Positions 19,872 through 30,693 of a stretch of DNA of 64,000 nucleotides are shown piece after piece. The stretch is from positions 62,001 through 126,000 of the forward strand of contig JALCCG010000011.1 of the NCBI GenBank assembly GCA_023212695.1, written 5' to 3'. The translations under genes were made by a program, and so were the position numbers. A model generated the notes under the pieces. It was not told the DNA's origin. It ran no database searches and saw only the letters and a list, made by a program, of their open reading frames with translations. Numbering within the stretch: position 1 is the stretch's first letter; every line of letters starts with the position of its first letter. The DNA is from Sporisorium sorghi. Lineage: Eukaryota > Basidiomycota > Ustilaginomycetes > Ustilaginales > Ustilaginaceae.

Positions 19872-22778
19872 ATGTCAAATAACATCAAGGTCGTCTGTCG
19901 CTTCCGCCCTCCCAATGCCATCGAGCAGCGCGAGGGCAGCGACATCGTCGTCGATTTCAGCGATGACGGCTCCCTCGTCAAGATGACCCGCGGTGTCTCC
20001 ACCTCGGGTCCCGAGGCAGGCGGTTTCGTCTTTGACCGCGTCTTCCCCATGAACACCCAGCAGCGCGACGTCTTCGAGTTTGGCATCAAAGAGACCGTCG
20101 ACGACGTCCTCAATGGCTACAACGGCACCATCTTTGCTTACGGTCAGACCGGCTCCGGTAAAACCTTCACCATGATGGGCTCCGACATCGACAATGACAA
20201 CCTCAAGGGTATCATCCCACGCATCACGGAACAGATCTTTGAGAACATCATGGCCAGTCCGCCTCATCTCGAATACCTCGTCAAGGTCTCCTATCTCGAA
20301 ATCTACATGGAAAAGATCCGCGATCTGCTCGCCCCACAGAACGACAACCTCCAGGTGCACGAGGAAAAGAACCGCGGCGTCTACGTCAAGGGCCTCTCCG
20401 ATTTTTACGTCGGTGGCCAGGCCGACGTCTACGAGATCATGCGTCAAGGTGGTCAGGCACGTGCTGTCTCTTCCACCAACATGAACGCCGAATCTTCGCG
20501 TTCCCACTCCATCTTCCTCATCACCATTCAGCAGCGAAACACCGAGACCGGCAGCGCCAAGACGGGTAACCTCTACCTTGTCGATCTTGCTGGTTCCGAA
20601 AAGGTGGGGAAGACCGGTGCAAGCGGACAGACGCTCGAAGAGGCCAAAAAGATCAACAAGAGCTTGTCAGCATTGGGCATGGTCATCAATGCCCTCACCG
20701 ACGGCAAGTCGTCGCACATTCCCTACCGAGACTCGAAGCTCACGCGTATCTTGCAAGAATCGCTCGGAGGTAACTCGCGCACCACGCTCATCGTCAACGC
20801 CTCGCCATGCGTCTACAATGCCGACGAGACGCTGTCTACACTGCGATTCGGTGTGCGAGCCAAGAGCATCAAGAACAAGGCCCGCGTCAATGCAGAGCTC
20901 TCCCCCGCCGAGCTCAAGGCGCTTCTCAAAAAGGCAAAAGCCGACAACGAGCGATACCAGCAATACATCGCACACCTCGAGGCGGAGCTCAAGACGTGGC
21001 GGTCCGGTGGCAAAGTGCCCAAATCCGAGTGGGCCGAAGCAAGCAAGGTGGTCGTTGGCCAAGGCGCACCCGTCGCTGCTGCGCCAGCCCTCGCCGCCAC
21101 ACCCAGTCAGTCGCGTCCCATCACTCCAGCCGTCGAGAACCTGCGCGAGCTCGCCTCTCGCCCCGAGACGCCCTCCGCCGTCTCGATCGACAAGGACGAG
21201 CGCGACGAGTTCCTGCGCAGGGAGAACGAGCTCAGCGACCAGATTGCCGAAAAGGAGGTGGCGCTCAAGTCGGCAGAGAGTGCGCTGCGCGAGGCGACGC
21301 AGGAGCTCGCCTTCTACCGTGAGCAAGAGGCGACGCTCTCCAAGGACAACAAGAGCATGACCTCCGAGATCAACGAGATCAAGCTGCAGCTCGAGCGCGT
21401 CACCTACGAGCACAAGGACGCCACCATCACGCTCGACATTCTCAAGGAGCAGAACAAGGATCTGTCGACGGAACTCGAGGAGCTGCGCAAGTCGCTCGCC
21501 GATACCGCCAAGAGCGTCAAGGACCCCTCGCAGGAGGGCAAGGAGCGCAAGAAGGCCGAGCGCATGGCTCAAATGATGGCCGACTTCAACCAGGGCATCG
21601 TTTCCGAAAAGGAAGAGCAGATCCGCGAGACGCTCAGCAAGCTCGAGTCGGCGGGCAGCGCTGGTTCGGGTACGCTCTCGGCCGACGATCTCTCGACGCT
21701 ACGCGAGCAGCTTCTCGAGTCGCAGAGCTTGGTGCGCGAGCAGACCGAGCGAGTGCGCCAGGCCCACGAGGAGAACGAGCTGCTGCACCAGAGACGCCAG
21801 GAGCTCGAGAGCCGCTTTGCTACGCTCGAGGCCGAGTACGAAGAGCTGCTCGACAAGTCGATCAAGGCCGAGGAAGCCAACCATGTCAATGTCGATGTGA
21901 CGATCCAAGACCTCAAGGACAAGCTCGAACTGCAGTACGCCTCGAAGCGCGATGCGCAGGCGAGCGAGATCAACGACCTCAAGCGCCAGATGGAGTTCAA
22001 GGCCAAGGAGATTGCGGTGCTCACGTCGAACAACGACAACCTCAAGAGCACCAACGAGGAGCTCAAGCGCGCCTTTGCCGTCACCACCGCCGGCGTCGAG
22101 GGCGGACGCAACCTGGCCGAGTCGGCACGAGAGCTGGAGCGTGTGCGCAAGACCATGGCAGCGCAGCTGTCCGAGTTTGACACGATGAAGAAGTCGCTGA
22201 TGCGCGACTTGCAGAACCGCTGCGAAAAGGTGGTCGAGCTCGAGATCTCGCTCGACGAGTCGCGCGAACAGTACAACAATGTGGTGCGCAACAGCAACTC
22301 GAAGGCGCAGCAGAAGAAGATGGCGTTCCTGGAGCGCAACCTGGAGCAGCTCACCAATGTGCAAAAGCAGCTGGTGGAGCAGAACAGCAGCCTCAAGAAG
22401 GAGGTCTCGATCGCCGAGAGGAAGCTGCTGGCGAGGAACGAGCGCATCCAGGCGTTGGAGCAGCACCTAATGGACAGCCAGGAGAAGCTCATGCTGCAGA
22501 ACCGCAAGTTTGAGGACCAGCTGCAGGCGGTCAAGGAGCGCTTGCATCAGGCCAATCAGATGCGTGGACCCGCTGCTGGAGCTGCTGTGCCAGGACCGTT
22601 GGGCGGGTTTGGTCGTATCGCCAAGCCTCTGCGCGGTGGAGGACCGACTGCGGGCCCCCAGCCAGGCTCTGTTGCAGCGAGACAGGCCGTGTTTGGTGGC
22701 GGTGGTGGCGGCGGAGCGGGAGGTCCCGGCGACAACTCGCCAAAAGCACGATCCAGCTGGTTCTTCTCGTCCAAGTAA
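19872..22778 (+). CDS. KIN2: Conventional kinesin (kinesin-1) heavy chain
   Basis: A 968-residue plus-end-directed microtubule motor. In U. maydis the conventional kinesin Kin2 supports vacuole and dynein transport and polar hyphal growth. The motor domain covers residues 1 to about 330, with P-loop GQTGSGKT at residues 91-98, switch I region SSRSHSIF and switch II DLAGSE. The neck and long heptad coiled-coil stalk follow to about residue 890. The tail contains GRIAKPLRG, the auto-inhibitory IAK motif of fungal and animal kinesin-1, and then a glycine-rich end. It is a full-length single-exon gene. The start gives the family N-terminus (NNIKVVCRFRPPN). Confidence 0.97.
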   Translation: MSNNIKVVCRFRPPNAIEQREGSDIVVDFSDDGSLVKMTRGVSTSGPEAGGFVFDRVFPMNTQQRDVFEFGIKETVDDVLNGYNGTIFAYGQTGSGKTFTMMGSDIDNDNLKGIIPRITEQIFENIMASPPHLEYLVKVSYLEIYMEKIRDLLAPQNDNLQVHEEKNRGVYVKGLSDFYVGGQADVYEIMRQGGQARAVSSTNMNAESSRSHSIFLITIQQRNTETGSAKTGNLYLVDLAGSEKVGKTGASGQTLEEAKKINKSLSALGMVINALTDGKSSHIPYRDSKLTRILQESLGGNSRTTLIVNASPCVYNADETLSTLRFGVRAKSIKNKARVNAELSPAELKALLKKAKADNERYQQYIAHLEAELKTWRSGGKVPKSEWAEASKVVVGQGAPVAAAPALAATPSQSRPITPAVENLRELASRPETPSAVSIDKDERDEFLRRENELSDQIAEKEVALKSAESALREATQELAFYREQEATLSKDNKSMTSEINEIKLQLERVTYEHKDATITLDILKEQNKDLSTELEELRKSLADTAKSVKDPSQEGKERKKAERMAQMMADFNQGIVSEKEEQIRETLSKLESAGSAGSGTLSADDLSTLREQLLESQSLVREQTERVRQAHEENELLHQRRQELESRFATLEAEYEELLDKSIKAEEANHVNVDVTIQDLKDKLELQYASKRDAQASEINDLKRQMEFKAKEIAVLTSNNDNLKSTNEELKRAFAVTTAGVEGGRNLAESARELERVRKTMAAQLSEFDTMKKSLMRDLQNRCEKVVELEISLDESREQYNNVVRNSNSKAQQKKMAFLERNLEQLTNVQKQLVEQNSSLKKEVSIAERKLLARNERIQALEQHLMDSQEKLMLQNRKFEDQLQAVKERLHQANQMRGPAAGAAVPGPLGGFGRIAKPLRGGGPTAGPQPGSVAARQAVFGGGGGGGAGGPGDNSPKARSSWFFSSK

Positions 22779-23099
22779 ACGTAGAGGTTGAGCCATTTAC
22801 ATACCCACACATTCCACCTACTGCTATCAGACATGCATTCCACTCTGCGTTGTCATCGTGGCGTGCGAAGAAGCTGGGAATTTGAGCTGCGTAGAGTAGC
22901 TGAGTTGAGAGAAGAAAAAAGGAGCCCAAAAAATAGGGTTCTGAAAAGGAGCTCGAAAAAAAAAGAAGAAAGCGCTGAGAAGAACAAATCTCGGCAAAAC
23001 GCGGAGTGGAGGAGGAGGAGGAGAGAGAAACAAGGTTGGACAGCTTTGACACTCTTGCTCTTCCAACCATCACAACGTCCATACTCAAAGACAGTCGAG
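22779..23099. other. Short intergenic region, KIN2 to AIM41-like gene
   Basis: 321 bp between same-strand genes, rich in GA and A runs. Contains the kinesin 3' UTR and the AIM41-like promoter. No gene is supported. Confidence 0.5.
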
Positions 23100-23615
23100 A
23101 TGTTGCTGCGACAGGCGCTCCGGAACAACTACATGCTGCGATCGCAGCTGCCGCGCTCGCTGGAGGCGACGCACTTGCGAACGGGCGGTGCGCCGGGTAA
23201 GTCTAGCACCCAAGTCGCTACGTTCGAGCTACACCACTGACCTTTCTTGCTTTTGCACACAGCAGCTTCCCAACCAGCATGGCCGCGCTTCTCGTCCAGC
23301 GAAGCAACACCGAGTGAGCAGGACCCCGAGGCGCTGCTGCTCGCCAAAGTCAAGACCGGCATCAAAGAAGCCATGAAAGCCAAGGACTCGCTCACCTCCA
23401 CGGTGCTGCGCTCCATCGTCTCGGAACACCAGTACTCGTCCAAGCAGAAGGGCAACCAGGTGTCGAAGGTCTCGAAGCTCATCACAAAGGCGATCAAGCG
23501 GAGACACGAGACCGCAAAGCAGTTCCGCGCCGCCAAGCCGCCCAGAGAGGATCTGGCAGAACAGGAGGAAAAGGAAGCCGCTGTGCTCGAGAAGTTTTTG
23601 CCGGAAGCAAAGTGA
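23100..23615 (+). CDS. AIM41: AIM41/GatB-YqeY-like mitochondrial protein, short C-terminus
   Basis: Spliced: exon 1 is 23100-23196 (GTAAGT donor) and exon 2 is 23263-23615, for 149 residues. The acceptor is a tandem CAGCAG, so using the second AG would remove one alanine. The N-terminus (MLLRQALRNNYMLRSQLPRS) is Arg- and Leu-rich without acids, a likely mitochondrial presequence. The YqeY part shows VKTGIKEAMKAKDSLTSTVL and the EKFLPEA segment. YqeY proteins resemble the tRNA-binding tail of GatB; yeast Aim41 is mitochondrial and of unclear function. The protein stops directly after FLPEAK, where homologs usually continue for another helical subdomain, and I found no downstream exon in any frame to supply it. 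Confidence 0.8.
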
Positions 23616-23965
23616 TTTAAGGGCTGCTGCAATGCGATATGGCTGCTTCTGATCCGCTTTCGGCCTTGAAGAGTGGCAATGGGTGTGAGTGTCGAGCCGG
23701 TCGAGGAAAGCGACATGCAAGATGGGGGGGGGGAGCGAGAAGGACGGGCAAGGTGACCAAAAATTTGGTTTTGTTAGACCGATGCTGTTGCTCTGCTGCT
23801 GCTGTTGAAAAATCCGCCGTTGACTAAGCTCTGAGTGGAGAAAGAGCGCAGCGCACAGCGGACGAGCCAGCCAAATCGAGCAAATTTGATTTGACAGCAG
23901 CACAGACTCTCTCCCACCATCATAGCGGACGACAACATACACACCGGCTACGCTATACACAAACC
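23616..23965. other. Intergenic region, AIM41-like gene to HBS1
   Basis: 350 bp, including a G9-10 run near 23724-23733. It holds the 3' UTR of the AIM41-like gene and the HBS1 promoter. I found no continuation of the YqeY domain here in any frame. Confidence 0.45.
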
Positions 23966-26900
23966 ATGTCAAGACATCGCGCCGTTCGCAATCTCGACCT
24001 CGACGAGGAGCTCGCCGAAGACGACTTTTACGATGAAGATCCCTACGACAACTTGTCGCCCGAGGACCACGATGCCATGACCGAGGCCTACTCTCAGACG
24101 CTCGACGTGCTCGGACCTATCAGCTCCAACGGCTTCACCGAACGCGAGATCAAAGACATACTCTGGGACGCCTACTTTGACGTCGACTCGGCCGTCACAC
24201 AGCTTGTCGAAGAAAAGAGCAGACGGGAAGCAAAAGCAGAAAAAGAACGTCAGAGACACGGTGAGTTTTCAACAGCCGCATCAGCCTGGCTCGGCGCGGC
24301 CCCCTCCTTTCCTCTACTTTCAGTCATCCTTGCTTGAGATCGAACTCCATTTGGCAGGTTAAAACCACGATCGCGAGCGGTCGCATCACCATCGGGCCGC
24401 GCACGGGCGAGACAGGAGATGCAGGCAGATCGGAGCAAGCTTTTAGAGCGATCAGAAGTTCTGAAACATCGCTCTCCACTACATCCGCCCCCGACATCAG
24501 AAAGCGGAGAGATGCAGCTCGACGACGACCAACAACCGACAATAGAAGCGTTCCAGCATCTGTCGTTGCAGAGGGATCGCCGTGCCGAGATTCGCGCGGG
24601 GAGAGGGATGCCCCGAGGCAAGGCACAGGGTCTTCGTGGGTTAGCAACAGGCGGGCGTGCTGGCATGGCGAAGCGCAATCTTGCGGGTCTGGCGCCAGAT
24701 TTTGTCCGCCAGCCTCAAGCAACATCAGCAGCAGTGGCATCAAGCTCGTCCGCCTCCGCAGCACCCTCAAAACCAACGTCCAAACTCTCGGCATTGGCAG
24801 CGAGGTCGAGTGCAAAGCGCCCGGCAGAGACCGCTCCCGTGGAGGCTGCGAGTCGACCTCGCCCTGCGTCGCTGGCCCGCTCTTCATCGCCTGCAAGCTC
24901 TTCCTCGGCTGCTGTGCCTGCTTCCATCGCTCCGGCTGCTCGCACCAGTAAGCTTGCTGCTCTGGCTGCTGCACGGAGCGGGGCAAGTGCGTCCGCATCA
25001 AGACCTGCTGCACCTGCCGCGAAAGAGCAAAGCGCCTCGACGGCAGAAGCGCCAGACGCTGCTCCTCCTGCCAAGTCGCTTTCCAAGCTGCAGCAGCGCA
25101 TGCTTGCCAACAAGCAACAGCGTCAAGCCGCAACTCCGGAAGCCAAAGAGGCAGCAGCAGCGCAAGCAGCAGAGGAAGAAGCTCGTTCTCGTCCGCAGAC
25201 GTGTTACGGCTCCGATCTGCCTATCTCGTCCCTTTTCCCGACTGCCGATGCCGCTCAAGACGCCAAGCCGGGGTCTGGTGCAACGGGCTCGTCAGGGACC
25301 GCCTTGGCTTCGATCAGTGCCATTGCTGGATCGCCCAAGAACGCTATCGATCAGCTCGTTGCGCCCCTTTCGCAGCTCAGACAAGTGCCCGGTGGATCTC
25401 CGTTCGCTCTCTATGTGCAAGGCTCGGAAGAGGGATCTGGGCCGGTGGTCGAGTCGGTTAGGAAAGCGTTCGCGGGCCCGAGCCCGGACGATGTTGTGAT
25501 GAAAGCGCGAGAAGGCACGAGGCTTGGTGCAAAGTGATCCAAGGAAGGGGCTCGCATGCCGGCAAAGAACCAAGTCATGATACTTACTCGATCTTACACA
25601 CTCTGAACTCCTTTCAATGACGACGTTTCCCACGAACAGCAGCAAAAAAAGCAGCGGCAGCAGCAAATGCATCCGTTCCGAACTCAGGCACCTCAACGCC
25701 GTTGGCACGCAAAGCAGCAGTGGGCCAAGCTGCCAAAGCAGCTGCATCCAAGCAGGGCGGAACCACGGTGAGCCAGCTCCGCAACGAAATCGCTTCGCTC
25801 GACATCCACGGTGGCTCCAGCAGCAGAGCTGCCTCGTCTGCCGGCTCCGCCGCCCCCAGCGCTGTCTCCACACCCATGGGCATCGCCCACGAGCGCATCA
25901 TCGACGAATACCGCAAACGCGAACGCGAAGGCAAGGCGGAGCTCAGCCTAGTCGTCGTCGGCCACGTCGACGCGGGCAAATCGACGCTGATGGGTCGGAT
26001 GCTGCTCGAGCTCGGCTCTTTGTCGCAGCGCGAATACTCGAGCAACGAGCGCGCGTCGCAAAAGATCGGCAAGGGCAGCTTCGCCTACGCCTGGGCGCTC
26101 GACTCGTCCGAAGAGGAACGCGAACGCGGCGTCACGATCGACATTGCTCAGGACCATTTCGCAACGCAGCACCGCACGTTTACGCTGCTCGATGCGCCCG
26201 GCCACCGCGACTTCATCCCCAACATGATTTCGGGTGCCGCGCAGGCCGATTCGGCGCTGTTGGTCGTCGACTCGATCCAGGGTGCGTTTGAGGCTGGATT
26301 TGGGCCGAATGGGCAGACACGCGAACATGCGTTGCTGGTGCGCAGCTTGGGTGTGCAGCAGCTGGTTGTGGTGGTCAACAAGCTCGATGCGGTCGGGTAC
26401 AGCCAGGAGCGGTACGACGAGATTGTGGGTAAGGTCAAGCCGTTCTTGACGTCGTGTGGGTTTGATGCTGCCAAGTTGAAATTCGTACCCTGCGGAGGGT
26501 CTGTTGGCGAGAACTTGGCGGTGAGGGAAGAGGGAGGAGCGCTGTCGGCATGGTACAAGGGCCCGACGCTGGTTGAGGTGCTGGATGCGCTGGAGCCACC
26601 AGCTCGACAGCTGGACGCGCCGCTGCGCTTGCCCGTGACGAACGTGGTCAAGGGCCAGACGGCGATTGCGTCCGGAGTGGCTGTTTCGGGCCGAGTTGTG
26701 TCGGGCATCGTGCAGATTGGCGATCGGCTTCGACCGGTTCCCGGAGACGAGTCTGGCATCGTGCGCGCCATCGAGGTGGACACCGAGTCCGTACCCTGGG
26801 CAGTCGCCGGCGCCAACGCCACCGTGTACCTCAGCGGCATCGACCAGATCCAAATCTCGGTCGGCGCGGTGCTCTGCGCGCCCTCAGCACCCATCGCGCT

Positions 26901-27255
26901 GTGCGACTCGTTCCTCGCCCAGATCCTCGTCTTCGAGCCCACCTACCCGCTCGTAGCAGGTACCGCGATCGAACTCTTCCACCACAGCGCCAACATCGCG
27001 GCGACGCTCACCGAACTCGTGTCGATCCTCGACAAGACGTCGGGCAGCGTGACCAAGAAGAAGCCGCGCGTGCTGACGAAAGGGTGCACGGCGCTGGTGA
27101 GGGTGATGGTGAAGGCGGGCGGGATGGCGGGGCAGAGCAGCGGGATTCCGTTGGAGGATGCCAAGACGAACAAGGAGATGGCGAGGGTGTTGATGAGGAT
27201 GAATGGCGAGACGGTTGCGGCGGGTATTGTTGTTGAGGCTCATGCTGCGGGTTAG
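23966..27255 (+). CDS. HBS1: HBS1-type translational GTPase (ribosome rescue)
   Basis: An eRF3/EF1A-family GTPase that delivers Dom34/Pelota to stalled ribosomes in no-go and non-stop decay. Three exons are inferred: 23966-24260 (GTGAGT donor), about 24339-25526, and about 25640-27255, giving roughly 1032 residues. Exon 1 encodes the HBS1 N-terminal domain (FTEREIKDILWDAYFDVDSA). Exon 2 is Ala/Ser-rich and ends with a conserved-looking PSPDDVVMKAREG stretch. Exon 3 carries GTPase motifs G1 GHVDAGKST (near residue 602), switch I with ERERGVTIDIA, G3 DAPGHRD and G4 NKLD, then domains II and III. The first intron's acceptor and the second intron's donor are not strong consensus sites, so those borders may shift by several codons. 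The second acceptor is a CAGCAG tandem. Fungal HBS1 loci often also encode SKI7 by alternative splicing. Confidence 0.88.
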
Positions 27256-27372
27256 AGCAGGTAGCAATGTTGAAAGGAACACACAGAGAGACCGAGATAC
27301 TGAGAAAGTGGGTGTGCGCTGAAGAGGGAGAGGATTGAATGTGATTGAGAACGAAATGCGTTGCAGACAAAG

Positions 27373-29043
27373 CTACCACTCGAGAGCGCGTTCGACGCTC
27401 GCAGCGTCCTCAAGCTCTTCCTTCTTGACCCTCACCTCGGGCTTGACCAGATCCGCCACCTCCATGGCCACCCCTTCCCCTTCCCCATCCACCTCGACCT
27501 TCACCCTCGCCTCACCCTCCTCCTGCTCCCTCTTGACCTTAACCCAATTCTCCTCCACACTCACCCCATCATCATCGCTCTCCAGCATCACCACCTTAAC
27601 CCTCTTCGCCGCACTCCTCTCGTCCACCACCCTCCTACTCGGGCACAGCCCCGCCTCGCCCACACTGCACAAATCGCACCTCGGCCCGACGGGTACACAC
27701 ACCACCTGCCCGAACCCCACCAGCAGCCTGTTAATCTTCCCGTGCAGCTCGACCGGCAGCCACGACTGCAAATTGAGTCTTGTCTCCTCGGGCGTTTTCG
27801 TGCTATGCCAACCCAGCCGGTTCGTCAGCCGATGCACATGGGTATCAACGCCGATGCCCACCTGGATGCCCATGCTGCTGAGTGCGAGGAAGGCCATCTT
27901 CGGGCCGACGCCGGGTAAGCTGCACAGCTCGTCGACTGTGCGCGGTACGTCGCCGTTGAAATCCGAGGCGATGATTCGGGCGGCGCTTTTGAGGTAGCCT
28001 GTCTTGCGGCGCCAGAAGCCGACTTTGGCGATGCAGCTGGAGATCAATTCGTCGGACGCCGCGAGGAGCGAATCGAGGCACAAGCCGTCCGGTAGGGTGC
28101 GTTGCAGGTTGTACACCGCCTCCGCGGTGACGGGGTCTTTGGTCTGGGAGGAGAGCATGAGCGATACGAGCGTCGCGAGGCGCTCGCGTTTGCCTGCGTC
28201 TTCGGGAGATTCGGTGGTGCGCCACGCGTCGGCCCGCCGGTCTTGGCGCCCGTTCTCTTCGCACCCCATCGTGTCGACGGGCGCGACGATCTTGCGCCGC
28301 TGTTTGGAGAGGAGGGCGTAGACGAGCTCCCAGTTGGCAGGGGCCGGGTGGGCTTGGTGCGGCTCGAGGTTGACTTTGATCGGCTTGCGCGTGGGTTTGC
28401 GCGGGGAGATGTCGAATGGCGATGCGGCAGCGGCGGCGGGCTTTTTCTTGGGCGTGGTCGTGCGTTTGCGAGGGGTGGTGGGTTTGGCGTCTTGGTCTGA
28501 TGGGAGGTCTGCTTGGACTGCGCTCTCGCGGGTGCGTTTGGTTGGAGCCTTGGCTTTGGATTTAGAGTTGGAGCTAAAGGGCTCGGCGGAAAACACATCG
28601 CTGTCGTGGTGGTCTGACGAGCTCGCGGCAGCGTCGTCGTCGAAATCAGACCCAGCAGCCGAGTCCTCCTCGGATGCCGTCGAGGGCGAAGACTGCGCCC
28701 GTGTACGCTTCGGCGCCGATGTTTGCAGCGTCCTCTTCTGCACTTTGACCGGCGACGTCGTCGTTGCTGCCGTCGAAGTGGAAGCAGCAGCAGCGATCGC
28801 CCGTGTGCGCAACGAATACGACCGCCGTGCCTCGGACGCCGACAGTGCGGCTGCTAGTGCTGCATCGTCGTTGGCTGCATCGTTGACTGCGCTGCTGCTG
28901 CTGCTGCTGCTGCTGCTGCCGGTAGAGGCAGTGGTCGCCGCGATAGCTGCGATGGAGGATGAGGAGGTCTCGGAAGCGACGATGGGGGAAGGCGCGAACA
29001 GCTTTCGGCGTGACGACGACCGAACGATGGAGCTGCTCGACAT
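27373..29043 (-). CDS. NTH1: Endonuclease III-like DNA glycosylase/AP lyase
   Basis: A 556-residue bifunctional glycosylase/beta-lyase that removes oxidised pyrimidines in base excision repair. The first 250 residues are low-complexity, basic and Ser-rich. The HhH-GPD domain spans about residues 280-475: LMLSSQTKD, the helix-hairpin-helix LPGVGPKMA with the catalytic Lys, and VDTHVHRL with the catalytic Asp. It ends in a [4Fe-4S] loop (C-x6-C-x2-C-x7-C). The last spacing is 7 rather than the 5 of E. coli Nth. An acidic/basic tail follows. The single ATG at 29043 starts a Ser/Arg-rich N-terminus that could serve nuclear or mitochondrial targeting. It converges with HBS1 with only 117 bp between stop codons. 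Confidence 0.93.
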   Translation of the reverse strand: MSSSSIVRSSSRRKLFAPSPIVASETSSSSIAAIAATTASTGSSSSSSSSSAVNDAANDDAALAAALSASEARRSYSLRTRAIAAAASTSTAATTTSPVKVQKRTLQTSAPKRTRAQSSPSTASEEDSAAGSDFDDDAAASSSDHHDSDVFSAEPFSSNSKSKAKAPTKRTRESAVQADLPSDQDAKPTTPRKRTTTPKKKPAAAAASPFDISPRKPTRKPIKVNLEPHQAHPAPANWELVYALLSKQRRKIVAPVDTMGCEENGRQDRRADAWRTTESPEDAGKRERLATLVSLMLSSQTKDPVTAEAVYNLQRTLPDGLCLDSLLAASDELISSCIAKVGFWRRKTGYLKSAARIIASDFNGDVPRTVDELCSLPGVGPKMAFLALSSMGIQVGIGVDTHVHRLTNRLGWHSTKTPEETRLNLQSWLPVELHGKINRLLVGFGQVVCVPVGPRCDLCSVGEAGLCPSRRVVDERSAAKRVKVVMLESDDDGVSVEENWVKVKREQEEGEARVKVEVDGEGEGVAMEVADLVKPEVRVKKEELEDAASVERALEW

Positions 29044-29491
29044 GGCGCCAGCTGCTGAGACGGTGCGCAGAGCTGAGCGGGAGCGGGTGAGAAGGAAAAT
29101 TAACGTGCTCGAGGGTGGCGCTGCGAGTTGAGATAGCTGCTGAGCGTGGAGAGGTGGAATGATGGAGAGGGAAGGAGGTGAAGTGGTGTGGGGTCAGCAA
29201 ATGAATTTCTCGCCACCGATTTGGACTTCGTAGGGTTCAGGTTCTTCTCGGTCTCCAAGCCGGGGGCTATTTTTTTTTGGGGGTAGGCGAGCTCTAGACC
29301 GCCTTTGAGTTTTTGCTTTCTCGACTCAAGGACTCAAGAACTCACACTCGACCTTTCTCCCTCTCAGAACAGAGCTTCCGGCGGCACTCAAATCCAACTG
29401 GTGCTCACCTCAGCTCACACCTCTGCTCATCACATCCCGCTCAATGTCAGCCTCACACAAAGCCAGTCGAAAAATATTCCCATGACCACGT
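29044..29491. other. Intergenic region, PYR6 to NTH1
   Basis: 448 bp containing the NTH1 promoter and the PYR6 3' UTR. Short open frames are present with no domain support. Confidence 0.45.
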
Positions 29492-30420
29492 CTACTGCTT
29501 GAGCCTAGCCAAGTACGCCTCCCACCCAGCCCTTTTATACCGCTCGCCCTGCTCCCTCACCTTCTCAAACGCCTTGACCTTATCCGCCTTGCCCTCCTCG
29601 CTCATCAGCGGCCCATAAATGCCCCTGCCCACAATGATAACATCGCACCCGCTCTCGCGCACCACCTGGTCCGGCGTGCGGTACTGCTGCCCCAGCCCAT
29701 CTCCCTTGACATCCAACCCGACACCGGGCGTGAGGATGAGCAGGTCGCGCTCGGTGTTCGGGCCGTCGGTCTCGTCGACGCGCGACATGGCGATGAAGCC
29801 GCACACGAACCCGGTGGTGTCTGCCTTGGCCTGGTCGACGCATGCCTGGGTGTAGGCGCCGGTGGTCAACGCGCCGGCGGAGCTCATCTCGGCGAGCAAG
29901 AGGAGGCCGCGGCCGAGGGGGGCGCCGACTTTGGCCAGGCCCGTGATGACGCTGGGACCGGGCACGAGGTGTGCGTTGGTGATGTGTGACCATGAGGCGA
30001 TCTTGTGCACTCCCGCAGAGTACTGCAGGCTCGCCGTGTTGCCTACACGCGCAGATCATAATGTACGATTTCCGTCAGCTTCCTGGCGCTACATCGTATG
30101 CCACATCCGTGAAGGCACTCACCAATGTCGGCAAACTTGCGATCTTCAAAGATCAAAAAGTCGTGCTTCTCACTCAGCCTCGTAAGCTGCTCCACCAGAT
30201 CCATGTCAAAGTCCTCGACGATATCGATGTGCGTCTTGACAAGGCATACGTTGGGTCCGACGGCATCGCAGACATCGAGCAAGTCCTGCTTGTTGGTCAC
30301 GTCGACCGAGACGCACAGGTTGGTCTGCTTGCGCTCGATGCATTCGAGCAGCACTTTGGCGGCTGGGTTGGGCTGCTTGGCTGCGCGCGCGGCGTAGGTT
30401 TGCAGCGTGATGCTCGACAT
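29492..30420 (-). CDS. PYR6: Orotidine 5'-phosphate decarboxylase
   Basis: The last step of UMP synthesis: OMP decarboxylation to UMP. Two exons, 30420-30123 and 30042-29492, with an 80 bp intron (GTGAGT...GTGTAG), give 282 residues. The catalytic tetrad segment [12 protein letters not shown] is split by the intron inside the Gly codon of DIG. The catalytic Lys and Asp residues of DxKxxD are in exon 1. Phosphate-binding segments near the end (TPGVGL, then IIVGRGIYG) are intact. It corresponds to yeast URA3; in U. maydis the gene is called pyr6. The start at 30420 gives the usual N-terminus ([14 protein letters not shown]). The gene is divergent from MRP51 with 273 bp between start codons. Confidence 0.96.
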
Positions 30421-30693
30421 GATGAGGTAGGATGTGTTGAGGGCCGATGGGGATGGTCGACAGAGGGAGGCAAGATGGGAAGTGTGAGGAGCGAGGCGTT
30501 TGAGAAATTGAGTTTGACAGCGAAAATTCCTATCGCACGAATGAAAGCTCGAGGCAGCTCACGTGAAGCGGAAGAAAATGGAGACAAATGCACTTTCCAA
30601 AGAAGAAAGAAGAAAAAGCATCACTATCAATCACCATCACCATCATCACCAACTCGCTGCTACAACGGCCCAGCCTCCCTGCACTCGGCAACC

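Noticed and set aside
21569..22534. 321-codon minus-strand ORF opposite the kinesin stalk
   Set aside because: Ser/Leu/Arg-rich shadow of coiled-coil codons; no domain.
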